A stretch of DNA of 64,000 bases from Pseudomonadota bacterium. GTDB taxonomy: Bacteria; Pseudomonadota; Alphaproteobacteria; Rhodobacterales; Rhodobacteraceae. The stretch spans positions 1 to 64,000 of the forward strand of contig JAIUPD010000005.1 of NCBI GenBank assembly GCA_020161615.1, given 5' to 3'. The position numbers and the translations under genes are program-made. Under the pieces are notes generated by a model. The model was not told the DNA's origin and made no database searches. It worked only from the letters and a program-made list of their open reading frames with translations. Below are positions 29,581 to 38,521 of the stretch, piece after piece; positions within the stretch are counted from its first letter, which is position 1; every line of letters starts with the position of its first letter.

Positions 29581-29620
29581 AAACAAAAGCGAAGGGGCCG
29601 GCAGTTTCCTGTCGGCCCCC
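29581..29620 (-). terminator. Terminator of rplU-rpmA
   Basis: On the minus strand, GGGGCCGACAG and CTGCCGGCCCC pair around a GAAA tetraloop with one A-C mismatch (29594-29619), followed by TTCGCTTTTGTTT. Confidence 0.78.
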
Positions 29621-29648
29621 GGAGTATCAGTCGATTGTATCTACTGAG

Positions 29649-29918
29649 TTACTCGGCGGCCTCGGCCACCGGAACGATCGACACGAAGCTGCGGCCCTTG
29701 AGGCCCTTGGTGAAGGTCACGCGGCCATCTTGCAGCGCAAAAAGCGTGTGATCCTTGCCCATGCCGACACCGGCGCCGGCCCAATGCTTGGTGCCGCGCT
29801 GACGCACGATGATGTTACCGGCGATGCATTCCTGCCCGCCGTAGATCTTCACGCCGAGACGACGACCAGCCGAGTCGCGGCCGTTGCGGGACGAACCGCC
29901 TGCTTTCTTGTGAGCCAT
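29649..29918 (-). CDS. rpmA: 50S ribosomal protein L27
   Basis: 89 residues beginning [20 protein letters not shown] and containing [19 protein letters not shown], both diagnostic of L27. The N-terminus reaches toward the peptidyl transferase centre. It follows rplU by 6 bases in the same operon. Confidence 0.98.
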   Translation of the reverse strand: MAHKKAGGSSRNGRDSAGRRLGVKIYGGQECIAGNIIVRQRGTKHWAGAGVGMGKDHTLFALQDGRVTFTKGLKGRSFVSIVPVAEAAE

Positions 29919-29924
29919 GGGGTC

Positions 29925-30383
29925 TTACTCCTGCGCTTCGGCCGCCGCTTTTTTGCGGGGCGCCCGTTTCGGTTTTTCGGCGGCGGCTTCAGCGGCCGGG
30001 GCGGCCTCGGCCTCGACCGGGGCCTTGGTGCCCGAGCCGATGGCGGCCTTCACGCCCGACTTGTCCGCGCCTTCGGCGAGGATGTCCGTCACGCGGACCA
30101 GCGTCAGCAGCTGACGGTGACCCTTGGTGCGCTGCGAGCTGTGCTTGCGGCGACGCTTGACGTAGTGGATGACCTTCTCGCCCTTGATCTGGTCGATGAC
30201 TTCGGCCTGCACCGCCGCACCCGCGATCAGCGGCGCGCCGATAACGGTCGAATCGCCGCCCAGCATCAGGATGTCGTTGAACTGGATCTTCTCGCCGGCA
30301 TCGGCGGCGAGGCGTTCGACGCGCAGCACGTCGCCCGATTGGACGCGGTATTGCTTGCCGCCGGTCTTGAGGACTGCGAACAT
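29925..30383 (-). CDS. rplU: 50S ribosomal protein L21, with C-terminal extension
   Basis: 152 residues. The first ~103 are L21 (MFAVLKTGGKQYRVQSGDVL; IHYVKRRRKHSSQRTKGHRQ). About 50 further residues form an Ala/Glu/Lys-rich tail ending KPKRAPRKKAAAEAQE, common in alphaproteobacterial L21 and probably disordered. First gene of the rplU-rpmA operon; the 218 bases upstream (30384-30601) hold its promoter and a short hairpin CCCCT/AGGGG near 30462-30474. Confidence 0.97.
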   Translation of the reverse strand: MFAVLKTGGKQYRVQSGDVLRVERLAADAGEKIQFNDILMLGGDSTVIGAPLIAGAAVQAEVIDQIKGEKVIHYVKRRRKHSSQRTKGHRQLLTLVRVTDILAEGADKSGVKAAIGSGTKAPVEAEAAPAAEAAAEKPKRAPRKKAAAEAQE

Positions 30384-30601
30384 GTCCTGTCTTTCCCTTC
30401 GTTTCCGCGTTCTGTGGCCCCCGTTGCCGGGCGTTATGGGCTTGCGCCGCCTCGAACTGCGCCCCTCTGAGGGGTGATAAACAACGCGCCCCGCATCGGC
30501 GACAACGCGACGAAGGCGGGGCGTGGCGGTCCTCTACCCCCAAGTGCCGGCGGAAGTCAAGCCGTTGCCGGACCGGATCGACCGCGCGGCGGCGGCTGCA
30601 C

Positions 30602-31783
30602 TCAGCGCAGCGGGCGGCACGAAGCGGTGCCGTGAACCCGGCGCGAGGCCCGGCACATCGCGTTGTAGAGCGCGGCGAAATCGGCGCCGTCCGCCACCCC
30701 GCTCAGGGCCGAGGCGCCGCGGATTCCGCCCCCCTCGGCCCCCGCCAGCGCCCAGGAGGTGACGGCGACCACCACCGCCTGCCCCCCATCCTCGGGCAGG
30801 CCCGTCGCGGCCAGCTGCGGCGCGCCGCCGCCCCCCGGCCCGCTGAGCGAGCCGAAGACCAGATCGCGCCCCACGGCGCCCGCAGCGCCCGGCACCGGCT
30901 GCCCGGCGATGGCCAGATGCCGGCTCAGATGCATCTCGCCGCCACCGGAGGCGCCCGGCTCGTAGAAGGGCTGCGTCAGCAATTGATAGCCCTGTCGGCA
31001 CCCGCTGTAGCAAAAGCCCAGATAGCCCAGCCTTTCGCCCGGCAACCAGTTGTTCACATAGGTCCAGCGCGCGCCCTCCACCCGGTCGCAGAGCGCGAGC
31101 CCGATATCCTCGCCCCTGTTCAGGATGCCGTGCCGATACCAGCCCTCGGTCGTCGCCCAGAGCGTCACGCGGCAGCGCCCGAAACGGCGCGAACCGACCT
31201 CGGCCGCGCTGTAGCCCGGATAGAAATAGCCGGTGGTATTGAACCCCTGGTCGCTGCCGTTTCCGCCCTGGAACACGCAATGGCCGGCGGTGAGCAGGAT
31301 GGCCCGCTCGATCAGCGCCGCATGACACCAATAGTCGCGCCCGTCGCTGGCGGTGAAGACCAGAAGCCCGACCGCGCGATAGGGCGCATAGATCGGCCCC
31401 GGGAAAAGCCGTGTCACGCTCGCCTGATAGGGTGTTCCCGCCAGCGCCGGAGCCGGAAGTTCCTGCACCGCGGGACGGCGCGAGGGGGCGGCGGGCCGCA
31501 GATCGGCCTCGTCGATCATGGCGCGCACGGGACGGCCGGGGTGCGCCCGCGTCGCCTGCATCGGCCCGCTGTCGGGCACGGGCACCGGCCCCTCCCCCGC
31601 GGCCTGGCTCAGAAAGGCCTGCATCGGCTGCGCCCCGGCCAGATAGGCCTCGGCCTGCTCGGCCGGGATCGCCGTGTCGGGCCCCCTCACCGGCGACAGG
31701 CGGACGCCCGCTTCCTGCGCCTGGGCCGACCCGCCGGAAAGCGCGCCGACCAGCAGGCAAAGGCGGGCAAGACGGGCGGGCAC
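30602..31783 (-). CDS. Secreted trypsin-like serine protease
   Basis: 393 residues. Signal peptide ARLARLCLLVGALSGGSAQA. A proline-rich pro-region (about 25-130) precedes a chymotrypsin-fold domain: His in ERAILLTAGHCVF, Asp in NRGEDIGLALC, Ser in YEPGASGGGEMHL, plus six or more cysteines for disulfides. The serine motif is GASGGGE and not GDSGGP, so activity or specificity may be altered. Start: GTG 31783 is preferred because AGGAG lies 6 bases before it, while ATG 31789 directly abuts AGGAG. Divergent from the glycan operon, 178 bases apart. Confidence 0.8.
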   Translation of the reverse strand: MPARLARLCLLVGALSGGSAQAQEAGVRLSPVRGPDTAIPAEQAEAYLAGAQPMQAFLSQAAGEGPVPVPDSGPMQATRAHPGRPVRAMIDEADLRPAAPSRRPAVQELPAPALAGTPYQASVTRLFPGPIYAPYRAVGLLVFTASDGRDYWCHAALIERAILLTAGHCVFQGGNGSDQGFNTTGYFYPGYSAAEVGSRRFGRCRVTLWATTEGWYRHGILNRGEDIGLALCDRVEGARWTYVNNWLPGERLGYLGFCYSGCRQGYQLLTQPFYEPGASGGGEMHLSRHLAIAGQPVPGAAGAVGRDLVFGSLSGPGGGGAPQLAATGLPEDGGQAVVVAVTSWALAGAEGGGIRGASALSGVADGADFAALYNAMCRASRRVHGTASCRPLR

Positions 31784-31961
31784 CGACATCTCCTGATACA
31801 GCGGCGAAACGCCTCTTACCCTAGAAACCGGCCGGTCCCGACGCAACCGCGACGGCGGCGGTTTTTCGGGATGGACCGCGACTTGGCGCTTCGCATACTC
31901 TAGCCCCGAGGCGGGTTCAGGGGCCCGCGATCCTTGCGCAGTCAATCGGTTGTCCCAGAAC

Positions 31962-33467
31962 ATGACTTCTCCCGCTCCGCGTGTCGGCATCGTCATCCGC
32001 ACCAAGGACCGGCCGCTTTTCGTGACCCGTGCGCTGAACAGCGTGCTGGCGCAGACCACGGACAGCTGGCGGGTGGTGCTGGTCAACGACGGCGGCGATC
32101 CGGTGGCGCTGGAGGCGGCGCTGGAACGCAACGGCCTGCTGTCAGCCTTCAGGGGCGGCGCCATGCGCCTGTTGTCGCTGCCCGAATCCATCGGCCGCTC
32201 GCTCGCCTTCAACCGCGGTGCCGAGGCGCTTGAGACCGAGTTCGTCTGTTGCCTCGACGACGACGACACCTGGGACCCGGCGTATCTTGAGGCGATGCTG
32301 GCGCTTTACGACCAGACGCTGCCGATGGCGCCCGATCTCGGCGGCGTGGCCTCGCTGGTCACGGCGATCCGCGAAGATCTGGTCGTCGAGGACGGCGTGG
32401 AGACGCTGATCCCGCAGGGCGAGGACGATCTGCCGCCGTCGTTCCGGCGGCGGGACTTCTTCCTCGACCCGGTGGCCTATGCGACCTATCGGCACGACCT
32501 CTACCCGGTGCAATGGATGCTGCGCCGGGCCGAGGCGCTGGAGGCGGGCGGCTTTCCCGCGGCCTTCAATGTCATGGAGGATCGCGCCTTCATGACCCGT
32601 TTCCTGCAGCGCTGGCGGGTGGCGATCCTGGACCGCGCGCTGGCGTTCCACCATCGCCGCACCCGGCGGCGGGACGACACGGCACAGAATGTCGCCCTGA
32701 ACACGCTGGACAACCCGTCCTATGACTGGCGGCTCTACTCCGATCTGGCGAAGATGCCCCTCAACTCGCCCCCCGGTGATGCCGATCCGGGGGTGCTGAT
32801 CCGCGCCGCCGCCGCCACCGTCATCAAGGAATTGAACGACGAGACCAGCGCGCTCTGGCACAAGATAAACGGCGAGGCGGCGACGCTGAGGGCCAGGATC
32901 GACACGCTCGAGGCCCGGATCGGCGGCGTCAGCGTCCATGACGCGGTGACCGCCCCGCCAGAGAGCCGGGCCTGGTCGCTCTGGCCCACGGTGGGCGACG
33001 TGAACCTGGGCTACCGGCTGGGGGCAGGCACGCCCTTCCTCGACCGGTTTGAATTGTCGCTGGCCGAGACGCGTCCGGGCCTTCTGATGCATGCCTCGCC
33101 GATCGAGGGACGGATGGTGGTGCAGATCCCCCAGACGCTGGACTGGGCGGCGGTGGAACTTTCGCTCGCGGGACTCGCGGGGCGCGGCGAGGGGCTGCGC
33201 TGCGAGGTGATCGTCAGCCATCCGCAGGGCTTCCTGTTCGAAACCGCGCTGTCGGTCTGGCACAAGGACCTGATCGGCCGCCGCAGCCATGCGTTCGAGG
33301 AAACCCACGTTCATTCCTGTCCCCCCGGCGGCGTGCTCAAGATCACCCGCGACTTCACCGCCCGGCAATTGGCCAAGGCCGATACGCCCAAGCTGTCGAT
33401 CGCCCTGCCCCGCCAGGCGCAGGATTTCCGCTTTATCTGCCACGACCTCGTGGTCAGCCGGATCTGA
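31962..33467 (+). CDS. Family 2 glycosyltransferase with C-terminal beta-rich extension
   Basis: 501 residues. Residues 1-230 are a GT-A fold: GIVIRTKDRPLFVTRALNSV, VVLVNDGGDP, then the metal-binding CCLDDDDTWDPAYLEAM and acceptor region MEDRAFMTRFLQRW. Residues ~285-325 are a likely coiled coil (VIKELNDETSALWHKINGEA). The last ~175 residues are unlike known GT2 tails and look beta-rich. No membrane helix, so cytoplasmic or peripheral. First gene of a five-gene set with short gaps or overlaps up to 37841. Confidence 0.82.
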   Translation: MTSPAPRVGIVIRTKDRPLFVTRALNSVLAQTTDSWRVVLVNDGGDPVALEAALERNGLLSAFRGGAMRLLSLPESIGRSLAFNRGAEALETEFVCCLDDDDTWDPAYLEAMLALYDQTLPMAPDLGGVASLVTAIREDLVVEDGVETLIPQGEDDLPPSFRRRDFFLDPVAYATYRHDLYPVQWMLRRAEALEAGGFPAAFNVMEDRAFMTRFLQRWRVAILDRALAFHHRRTRRRDDTAQNVALNTLDNPSYDWRLYSDLAKMPLNSPPGDADPGVLIRAAAATVIKELNDETSALWHKINGEAATLRARIDTLEARIGGVSVHDAVTAPPESRAWSLWPTVGDVNLGYRLGAGTPFLDRFELSLAETRPGLLMHASPIEGRMVVQIPQTLDWAAVELSLAGLAGRGEGLRCEVIVSHPQGFLFETALSVWHKDLIGRRSHAFEETHVHSCPPGGVLKITRDFTARQLAKADTPKLSIALPRQAQDFRFICHDLVVSRI

Positions 33468-33476
33468 GGGGGCCGC

Positions 33477-34238
33477 ATGTTCGACGACGAGCTTCCCGAA
33501 TTTGCCGTCCGGGGCGAGGCGGGGATCGACCTGTTCGAACGGCTGCCGATGGACGGCCAGCGCCGCTCGCGCTTTCGCTGCCTCGCCACGCTGACCGGGG
33601 ACGGGACGCTGATCGACCACAGCGGCAAGGCCCAGCCCCAGGCGGCGCGGCTGATCGCGCTGGCGGAGGGGATTGCCGCCGATCCCGTGCTGGCGCCGAT
33701 GTCGCTGGGCGACGCCAGCGCCTGGCCCCGGGCGGCGGCAGGGGGCGATCCGCTGCGGCTGTTCCTGTACCTCGATTTCTTCCGCGCTTGGCAGGTGGCC
33801 GATCTGGCGGGCGCTCGGCTCGAAGCCCAACTCGCCCGCGAATCCGGGGCGCTGCCGGTCGATCCCGGGCAGCTGGCGGGCGCCATCGGTCCGGTCTTCG
33901 ACTTCAACCGCCTGACCCGGGGCCGGGCGCTGGCCCGGGCGCTGGTGCCGCGGCTGCGCCCGCTGCTGGCGCAACCCGGCGGCGAGGGGCGTCACGAAGG
34001 AATCGGGTTCGCCCTGCGCATGCTGGGTGATCTGTGCCTCAGGGCTGGCGCCCCGGCCGAGGCGCTGACCTGTTTCGACACCGCCGTCGCCGCCGGCGAC
34101 AATCCGTTCCGTCGCCGCAAGGCCATCGAGGCCGCGCGCGCGGCGGGCGATGCCGAGGCGCTGGCCCGCCACCGCGCGGGCTATGCCGTGCGCTGGAAAC
34201 TGCCGGCCGATCTGGCCGAAACCGGAGATTCCGAATGA
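33477..34238 (+). CDS. Unrecognised protein of the sulfotransferase/glycosyltransferase operon
   Basis: 253 residues, no family recognised. No signal peptide or membrane helix. The C-terminal third has the look of a TPR pair (FALRMLGDLCLRAGAPAEAL then ACFDTAVAAGDNPFRRRKA-like spacing). It is 9 bases after the GT2 gene, and its stop overlaps the next start by four bases (ATGA), so it is made together with the sulfotransferases. A scaffold or acceptor-recognition role is only a guess. Confidence 0.65.
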   Translation: MFDDELPEFAVRGEAGIDLFERLPMDGQRRSRFRCLATLTGDGTLIDHSGKAQPQAARLIALAEGIAADPVLAPMSLGDASAWPRAAAGGDPLRLFLYLDFFRAWQVADLAGARLEAQLARESGALPVDPGQLAGAIGPVFDFNRLTRGRALARALVPRLRPLLAQPGGEGRHEGIGFALRMLGDLCLRAGAPAEALTCFDTAVAAGDNPFRRRKAIEAARAAGDAEALARHRAGYAVRWKLPADLAETGDSE

Positions 34239-35023
34239 GCCGTGAGAATGCCGCCGATATCCTCGGGATCGGGGCGCAACGGGCCATGACCTCATGGCTG
34301 CATCAGGCGCTGTCCGCGCATCCCGGCACCTGGACCTTTCCCGACTTCCATCCCGTCACTTCCTCGACCAAGGAGGCGCATTACTGGGACTGGAACCACA
34401 AGCGCGGCCCCGATTGGTACCGGGTGCTGATGCGGCCGCTGGACGAGCGGCTGAAAAGCCTGGACGTGACGCCGGAATACGCGCTGCTCACCGACCGCCA
34501 GATCGAGGAATGCAAGGCGCTGAACCCCGCCGCGAAGGTCATCTACATCCTGCGCGATCCGCTGGCCCGCGCCGTGTCGGCCATCCGCATGCACACCGTC
34601 TGGGCCAGCAAGCACGCGCCCGCCGACGAGGTTTCGCTGGACATGGGCCAGACCTTTCTCGAGCGCTGCGACAGGGCGCGGATCTGGGATCATGGCGCCT
34701 TCGCCGCCAATCTCAGACGCTGGCGGCGGCGCTACCCTGACCTTCTGGTCCTGCATTACGAGGAATTGCGGGCCGATCCCCTCGCCGGGTTCCGCAAGAT
34801 CCTGACGCATTGCGGCCTGGACTGGCAGGGCCTGGACGAGGCCACCCGTGCCACCCTGACCGACCGCGCCCGCCGCCATGTCTGGGCCACGCCTCGCTAT
34901 GCCCTCTCGGACGATTGCCTGCATTTCCTGGCCGGCGCCATGTGGCCCCTGCGCGAGGCCCTGACGCGTGAGACCGGCCTCACCTTCGAGGAAGGCGATG
35001 CGCTGATGGAGGGGGTGGCATGA
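34235..35023 (+). CDS. Sulfotransferase, first of a tandem pair
   Basis: 262 residues. N-terminal GIGAQRAMTSWLHQAL stands at the PAPS 5'-phosphosulfate loop and VIYILRDPLARAVSAIRMH at the 3'-phosphate site. The loop has Arg where sulfotransferases usually have the catalytic Lys and Ala where they have Gly, while the second copy keeps QKGSTSWL. Cytoplasmic by sequence. Overlaps both neighbours by four bases. It may transfer sulfate to a glycan or lipid, or be a partner of its paralogue. Confidence 0.8.
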   Translation: MSRENAADILGIGAQRAMTSWLHQALSAHPGTWTFPDFHPVTSSTKEAHYWDWNHKRGPDWYRVLMRPLDERLKSLDVTPEYALLTDRQIEECKALNPAAKVIYILRDPLARAVSAIRMHTVWASKHAPADEVSLDMGQTFLERCDRARIWDHGAFAANLRRWRRRYPDLLVLHYEELRADPLAGFRKILTHCGLDWQGLDEATRATLTDRARRHVWATPRYALSDDCLHFLAGAMWPLREALTRETGLTFEEGDALMEGVA

Positions 35024-35787
35024 CCCGCGAGAACATCGCCGACATCCTCTGCATCGGCTGCCAGAAGGGCTCGACCTCGTGGCTGCATTCGGTGCTGAAC
35101 ACCAGCACGATGACCCATTCCTTCCCGAATTCCGATCCTGTCACCTCGACCGACAAGGAAGCGCATTTCTGGGACTGGAACCACAAGCGCGGCGTGGATT
35201 GGTATCGCAGCCTGCTGACGCCGCCCGACCCCGCCAAGCGGTCCATGGATTTCACGCCGGAATATGCCTTCCTCAACGAGGTGCAGATCGCCGAATGCAA
35301 GGCGCTCAACCCCGGTGCCCGGGTCATCTACATCCTGCGCGATCCGCTGGCGCGCGCCGTCTCGGCGATCCGCATGCACATGCTCTGGCGTCTGGGCAAG
35401 GATCACGCCGAGCCGCTGAGGATGGGCGATGAGTTCCGCTCGTTCGTCACCGCCGCGCGGCTGACCCAGCACGGGGATTACCTGCGCAACCTGCGTGCCT
35501 GGCGGCGGCATTATCCCGACCTCATCGTCCTGAATTACGAGGATTTCCACACCGACCGCGAAGGCAGCGTCCGCCGCATCTTTGCCGATCTGGGCCTCGA
35601 CATCGCAGCAAGCGACCAGGAGCGGCTGAAAAAGCTGATGGGCTCGCGCGTCTGGGAATCGGCCAAGTTTCCCATGGACCGCTCGGTCCTAATGTTCCTG
35701 CAGGGCCTCACCTGGCGCTTCCGGCAAGAGGCCGAGGCCGAACTCGGCATGCGCTTCGCCGAGGGCGAGCGCCTGCTGGCCGGCTGA
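35020..35787 (+). CDS. Sulfotransferase, second of a tandem pair
   Basis: 255 residues, closely related to the preceding protein over the whole length (shared EAHFWDWNHKRG-type block, CKALNP, and YILRDPLARAVSAIRMH). The PAPS loop GCQKGSTSWLHSVL keeps Lys and Gly, so this is the more likely active enzyme. Start ATG 35020 overlaps the previous stop by four bases; the next gene begins 2 bases after its stop. Tandem duplication is the simplest origin. Confidence 0.84.
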   Translation: MTRENIADILCIGCQKGSTSWLHSVLNTSTMTHSFPNSDPVTSTDKEAHFWDWNHKRGVDWYRSLLTPPDPAKRSMDFTPEYAFLNEVQIAECKALNPGARVIYILRDPLARAVSAIRMHMLWRLGKDHAEPLRMGDEFRSFVTAARLTQHGDYLRNLRAWRRHYPDLIVLNYEDFHTDREGSVRRIFADLGLDIAASDQERLKKLMGSRVWESAKFPMDRSVLMFLQGLTWRFRQEAEAELGMRFAEGERLLAG

Positions 35788-35789
35788 GG

Positions 35790-37841
35790 ATGGAGGATCT
35801 CGCGCGCCAGCTCTGGACCGGGGCGCTGCCCGATCCCAGGGCGCCGGGGCGCGCGCTGGCCGAGATCGCCGAGTATCCCGCGGCGCTGGCCCGGGCGCGG
35901 GCATTGGTCGGTTGGGACCTGCCGGTCGATCTGGCGGCGCTGCGGGCGCGCTGGCCCTGGTCCATCGACCTCGCCCGCCTCTCGGTCGAGGCCGAGGGCG
36001 ATCTGGCGCCCCTGCGCGCCGCCGTCGCCAAGGCGGGCCGCCGCCACGGCGTGCTGGCCCGGGCGCTCTGGTCGCAGGGATTGACGGACGAGGCGCTGGC
36101 CTGCCTCGACACCCTGGACCCCGCCTCCGAAACCTTTGCCGAGGATCAGACCACCCGCGCCGAGCTCAGGATTCTCAGCGACCTCCCCGCCGATCCCGTC
36201 CCTGGCCCGCGGGGCCTGCATCTGTCGCTGATCGCCACCTGGCGGCGCGAGGGCGGCGGCGCGCTGGCCCGGCGTCTGTCGCTGGAAGCCGCGGCCCTTC
36301 CCGCCCATCCGCCCATCTGGTCCTGGCTGATCGACACCTTCGTCGCCGAACGCGATTTCGTCCACGCCCGTGCCGCCCTTGACGGCTTCGCCGCGCGTGT
36401 GCCCGATCACCCCGACCTCGCCGCCGCCCGGATCCGCCTGGCCCTGGAAGCCGAGGATTGGCCCGGCGCCCGCGCCCTGCTCGATGCGCAAGGCGAGCGC
36501 GACGCGCCCTGGCGCTGGAATGCGCGGCGCCATGTCCAGCATCTGCGCTGCCTGACCGATGAAATCTCGGCCACCGATCAGCCCGATTTCACCCCTCTGC
36601 GGCAGCAGGCCGCGGCCGCGCTGCGCCTCTATCCCCGCAACGGGGTCCTGCAGGGCCTCTGGCTCATGGCCCGGGAACTGACCGAGGATTGGGACGCCCT
36701 CGCCCGCGACCTGACCGGCTGGCCCGACGCCCGCGCCGCCGCCACACTGCTGCTGCGCCTCGGCCTTCCCGACGCGGCGCTCGCCGCCCTCAACCGCGCG
36801 GGCCCCGCTCCGCCCGACGACGCGTTCCGCGCCCGCCTGCGCCGCGCCGAGGCGCTGCTGCGCAAGGGCGCGCTCGATGCCGCGCGCGCCGCGCTCGGCC
36901 CCCCGCCCGACGCCGCGCCGCTGGCCGCCGACCATGCCTATTGGGCGGCAGAAATCGCCGCCGCCGCCCGCGACCTGCCAGCCGCCCGCGCGGCCCTCGC
37001 CCCGGCACTGGCCACCAGCCCCACGCGCATGGGGCTCTGGCTGACCGCCGCCCGCGTGGCCTTTCTGGCGGGCGAGGATGCCGCCGCGACCGAGGCCCTC
37101 GCCCGGTTCCGGGCGCTGAAGACCGACCAGCTCGGCGCCCCGCCCGAGGACGATCTTCGCGACCTGATCGCCCGCGACGCCGCGAGCCCACAGCCCGGTC
37201 CCGGCCGTGCCGCCCGCGCCTTCGCCCGCGCCCTGCCCGCCTTTCGGCCGCTGGGCGGACCGCCGATTCCGCCCCGCATCGCCCATTACTGGGAGGGCCC
37301 CCGGTCTGCGCCCCTGGACCGCAGCCTCCGCGCCTGGGCTCGCCTCTATCCGCAGAGGCTCTACGACGCGGCCGGTGCCCGGGACTGGCTGGCGGCCCAT
37401 ACCGATCTCGCGCCGCTTTTCGACCGGCTGACCCAGCCCGCCACCCGGGCCGACCTGTTCCGCGTGGCGCTGATCGCCCGCGAGGGTGGGCTTTTCGCGG
37501 ATCTCGATGAATACCCGCGCGCGGCCCTGGACGATTGGCTGATCGGCGCCGCCGCCGTGCTGGTGGTCGAGGAAGGCCACGCCACCATCGCCAACAACTT
37601 CCTTGCCGCGCGGCCCGGCCTGCCGCTCTTTGCCCGGCTGCAGACCCGGCTTGCGCGGACGCTGGAGGCCACCCCGCACCCCTATCCCTGGTGGCATTCG
37701 GGGCCTGCCCCCCTGACGCTCGAGGCCGACCGCGACCGCGACACACCGGGCCTCAGGTTCCTGCCGCAGCCCGACTATGATGCGCGGATCGCCACCAACC
37801 TGCCCTTCCCGCACAAGCGCGGCCCCGGCCATTGGCGCTGA
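35790..37841 (+). CDS. Helical-repeat protein fused to a DxD glycosyltransferase domain
   Basis: 683 residues. Residues ~1-465 are Ala/Leu/Arg-rich helical repeats resembling degenerate TPR units (LWSQGLTDEALACLDTLDPA; LLLRLGLPDAALAALNRAGP; AWAAEIAAAARDL-type spacing). From ~478 the chain becomes a GT32/TcdB-like sugar transferase: IPPRIAHYWEGPRSAPLDRS, then ATRADLFRVALIAREGGLF with DLDEYPRA as the DxD motif, and NNFLAARPGLPLF. Last gene of the tight set; 46 bases separate it from a methyltransferase gene. Confidence 0.78.
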   Translation: MEDLARQLWTGALPDPRAPGRALAEIAEYPAALARARALVGWDLPVDLAALRARWPWSIDLARLSVEAEGDLAPLRAAVAKAGRRHGVLARALWSQGLTDEALACLDTLDPASETFAEDQTTRAELRILSDLPADPVPGPRGLHLSLIATWRREGGGALARRLSLEAAALPAHPPIWSWLIDTFVAERDFVHARAALDGFAARVPDHPDLAAARIRLALEAEDWPGARALLDAQGERDAPWRWNARRHVQHLRCLTDEISATDQPDFTPLRQQAAAALRLYPRNGVLQGLWLMARELTEDWDALARDLTGWPDARAAATLLLRLGLPDAALAALNRAGPAPPDDAFRARLRRAEALLRKGALDAARAALGPPPDAAPLAADHAYWAAEIAAAARDLPAARAALAPALATSPTRMGLWLTAARVAFLAGEDAAATEALARFRALKTDQLGAPPEDDLRDLIARDAASPQPGPGRAARAFARALPAFRPLGGPPIPPRIAHYWEGPRSAPLDRSLRAWARLYPQRLYDAAGARDWLAAHTDLAPLFDRLTQPATRADLFRVALIAREGGLFADLDEYPRAALDDWLIGAAAVLVVEEGHATIANNFLAARPGLPLFARLQTRLARTLEATPHPYPWWHSGPAPLTLEADRDRDTPGLRFLPQPDYDARIATNLPFPHKRGPGHWR

Positions 37842-37886
37842 AAGCGGGGACTGGACAAACCGACGCCCGCAGGGTCCAATTGCCCC

Positions 37887-38513
37887 ATGGAAAAGCCAGA
37901 CCTTTCCAACGCCTATGCGCTGAACGGCGCCGAGGACATCCGCCGCCTCTATGCCGGCTGGGCCGAGAGCTATGATGCCGATTTCGCCACCGGCATGGAT
38001 TACCGCCTGCCCGCCGAAGTCGCCGCCGCCTTCCTGCGCCACGATCCGCCGCCGGGGCCTGTGCTGGATGTGGGCGCGGGCACGGGCCTGCTGACCCAGG
38101 CGCTGCGCGGGCTGGGCCATGCGGGCCCGGTCGACGCGCTCGACCTCTCGGCCGAGATGCTGGCAAGGGCCGGGGCGAAGGGCCTCTACCGCGACCTGAT
38201 CGCCGCGGATGTCACGAAAGCGCTGCCGGTCGCGGACTATACGGGGATCGTAAGCTCCGGCACCTTCACCCATGGCCATGTCGGGCCCGAGGCCTTCGGC
38301 CCCCTGCTGGCCGCCGCCCGGCCCGGCGCGCTTTTCGCGCTCTCGGTCAATCGGGGCGTCTGGGACAGTCTCGGCTTCGGCCCGGCGCTGGCCGCCCTGC
38401 CCGTCACCGGGCTTGACCGCGCCGAGGTGGCGATCTACGGGCAGCGGGCGGCGAGCCTTGACCCCGCCCATGCCGCCGACCGCGCCCTGATCGTCACCTT
38501 CCGCAAAGCCTGA
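37887..38513 (+). CDS. Class I SAM-dependent methyltransferase
   Basis: 208 residues. SAM-binding motif I is PVLDVGAGTGLLTQALRGLG, and DALDLSAEMLARA is motif II; the N-terminus has the typical YAGWAESYDADF of small-molecule methyltransferases. Substrate unknown. It could belong to the upstream glycan set (46-base gap, same strand) or be transcribed with psuK (8 bases downstream). Confidence 0.83.
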   Translation: MEKPDLSNAYALNGAEDIRRLYAGWAESYDADFATGMDYRLPAEVAAAFLRHDPPPGPVLDVGAGTGLLTQALRGLGHAGPVDALDLSAEMLARAGAKGLYRDLIAADVTKALPVADYTGIVSSGTFTHGHVGPEAFGPLLAAARPGALFALSVNRGVWDSLGFGPALAALPVTGLDRAEVAIYGQRAASLDPAHAADRALIVTFRKA

Positions 38514-38521
38514 GCCCCCGC

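Noticed and set aside
30534-31760. Second long minus-strand frame suggesting a frameshifted protease
   Set aside because: The protease is intact in its own frame with all three catalytic motifs; the other frame is Gly/Arg-rich noise.
35535-38471. 978-residue open frame on the minus strand
   Set aside because: Antisense of the glycosyltransferase fusion and methyltransferase genes; composition is that of a shadow frame.
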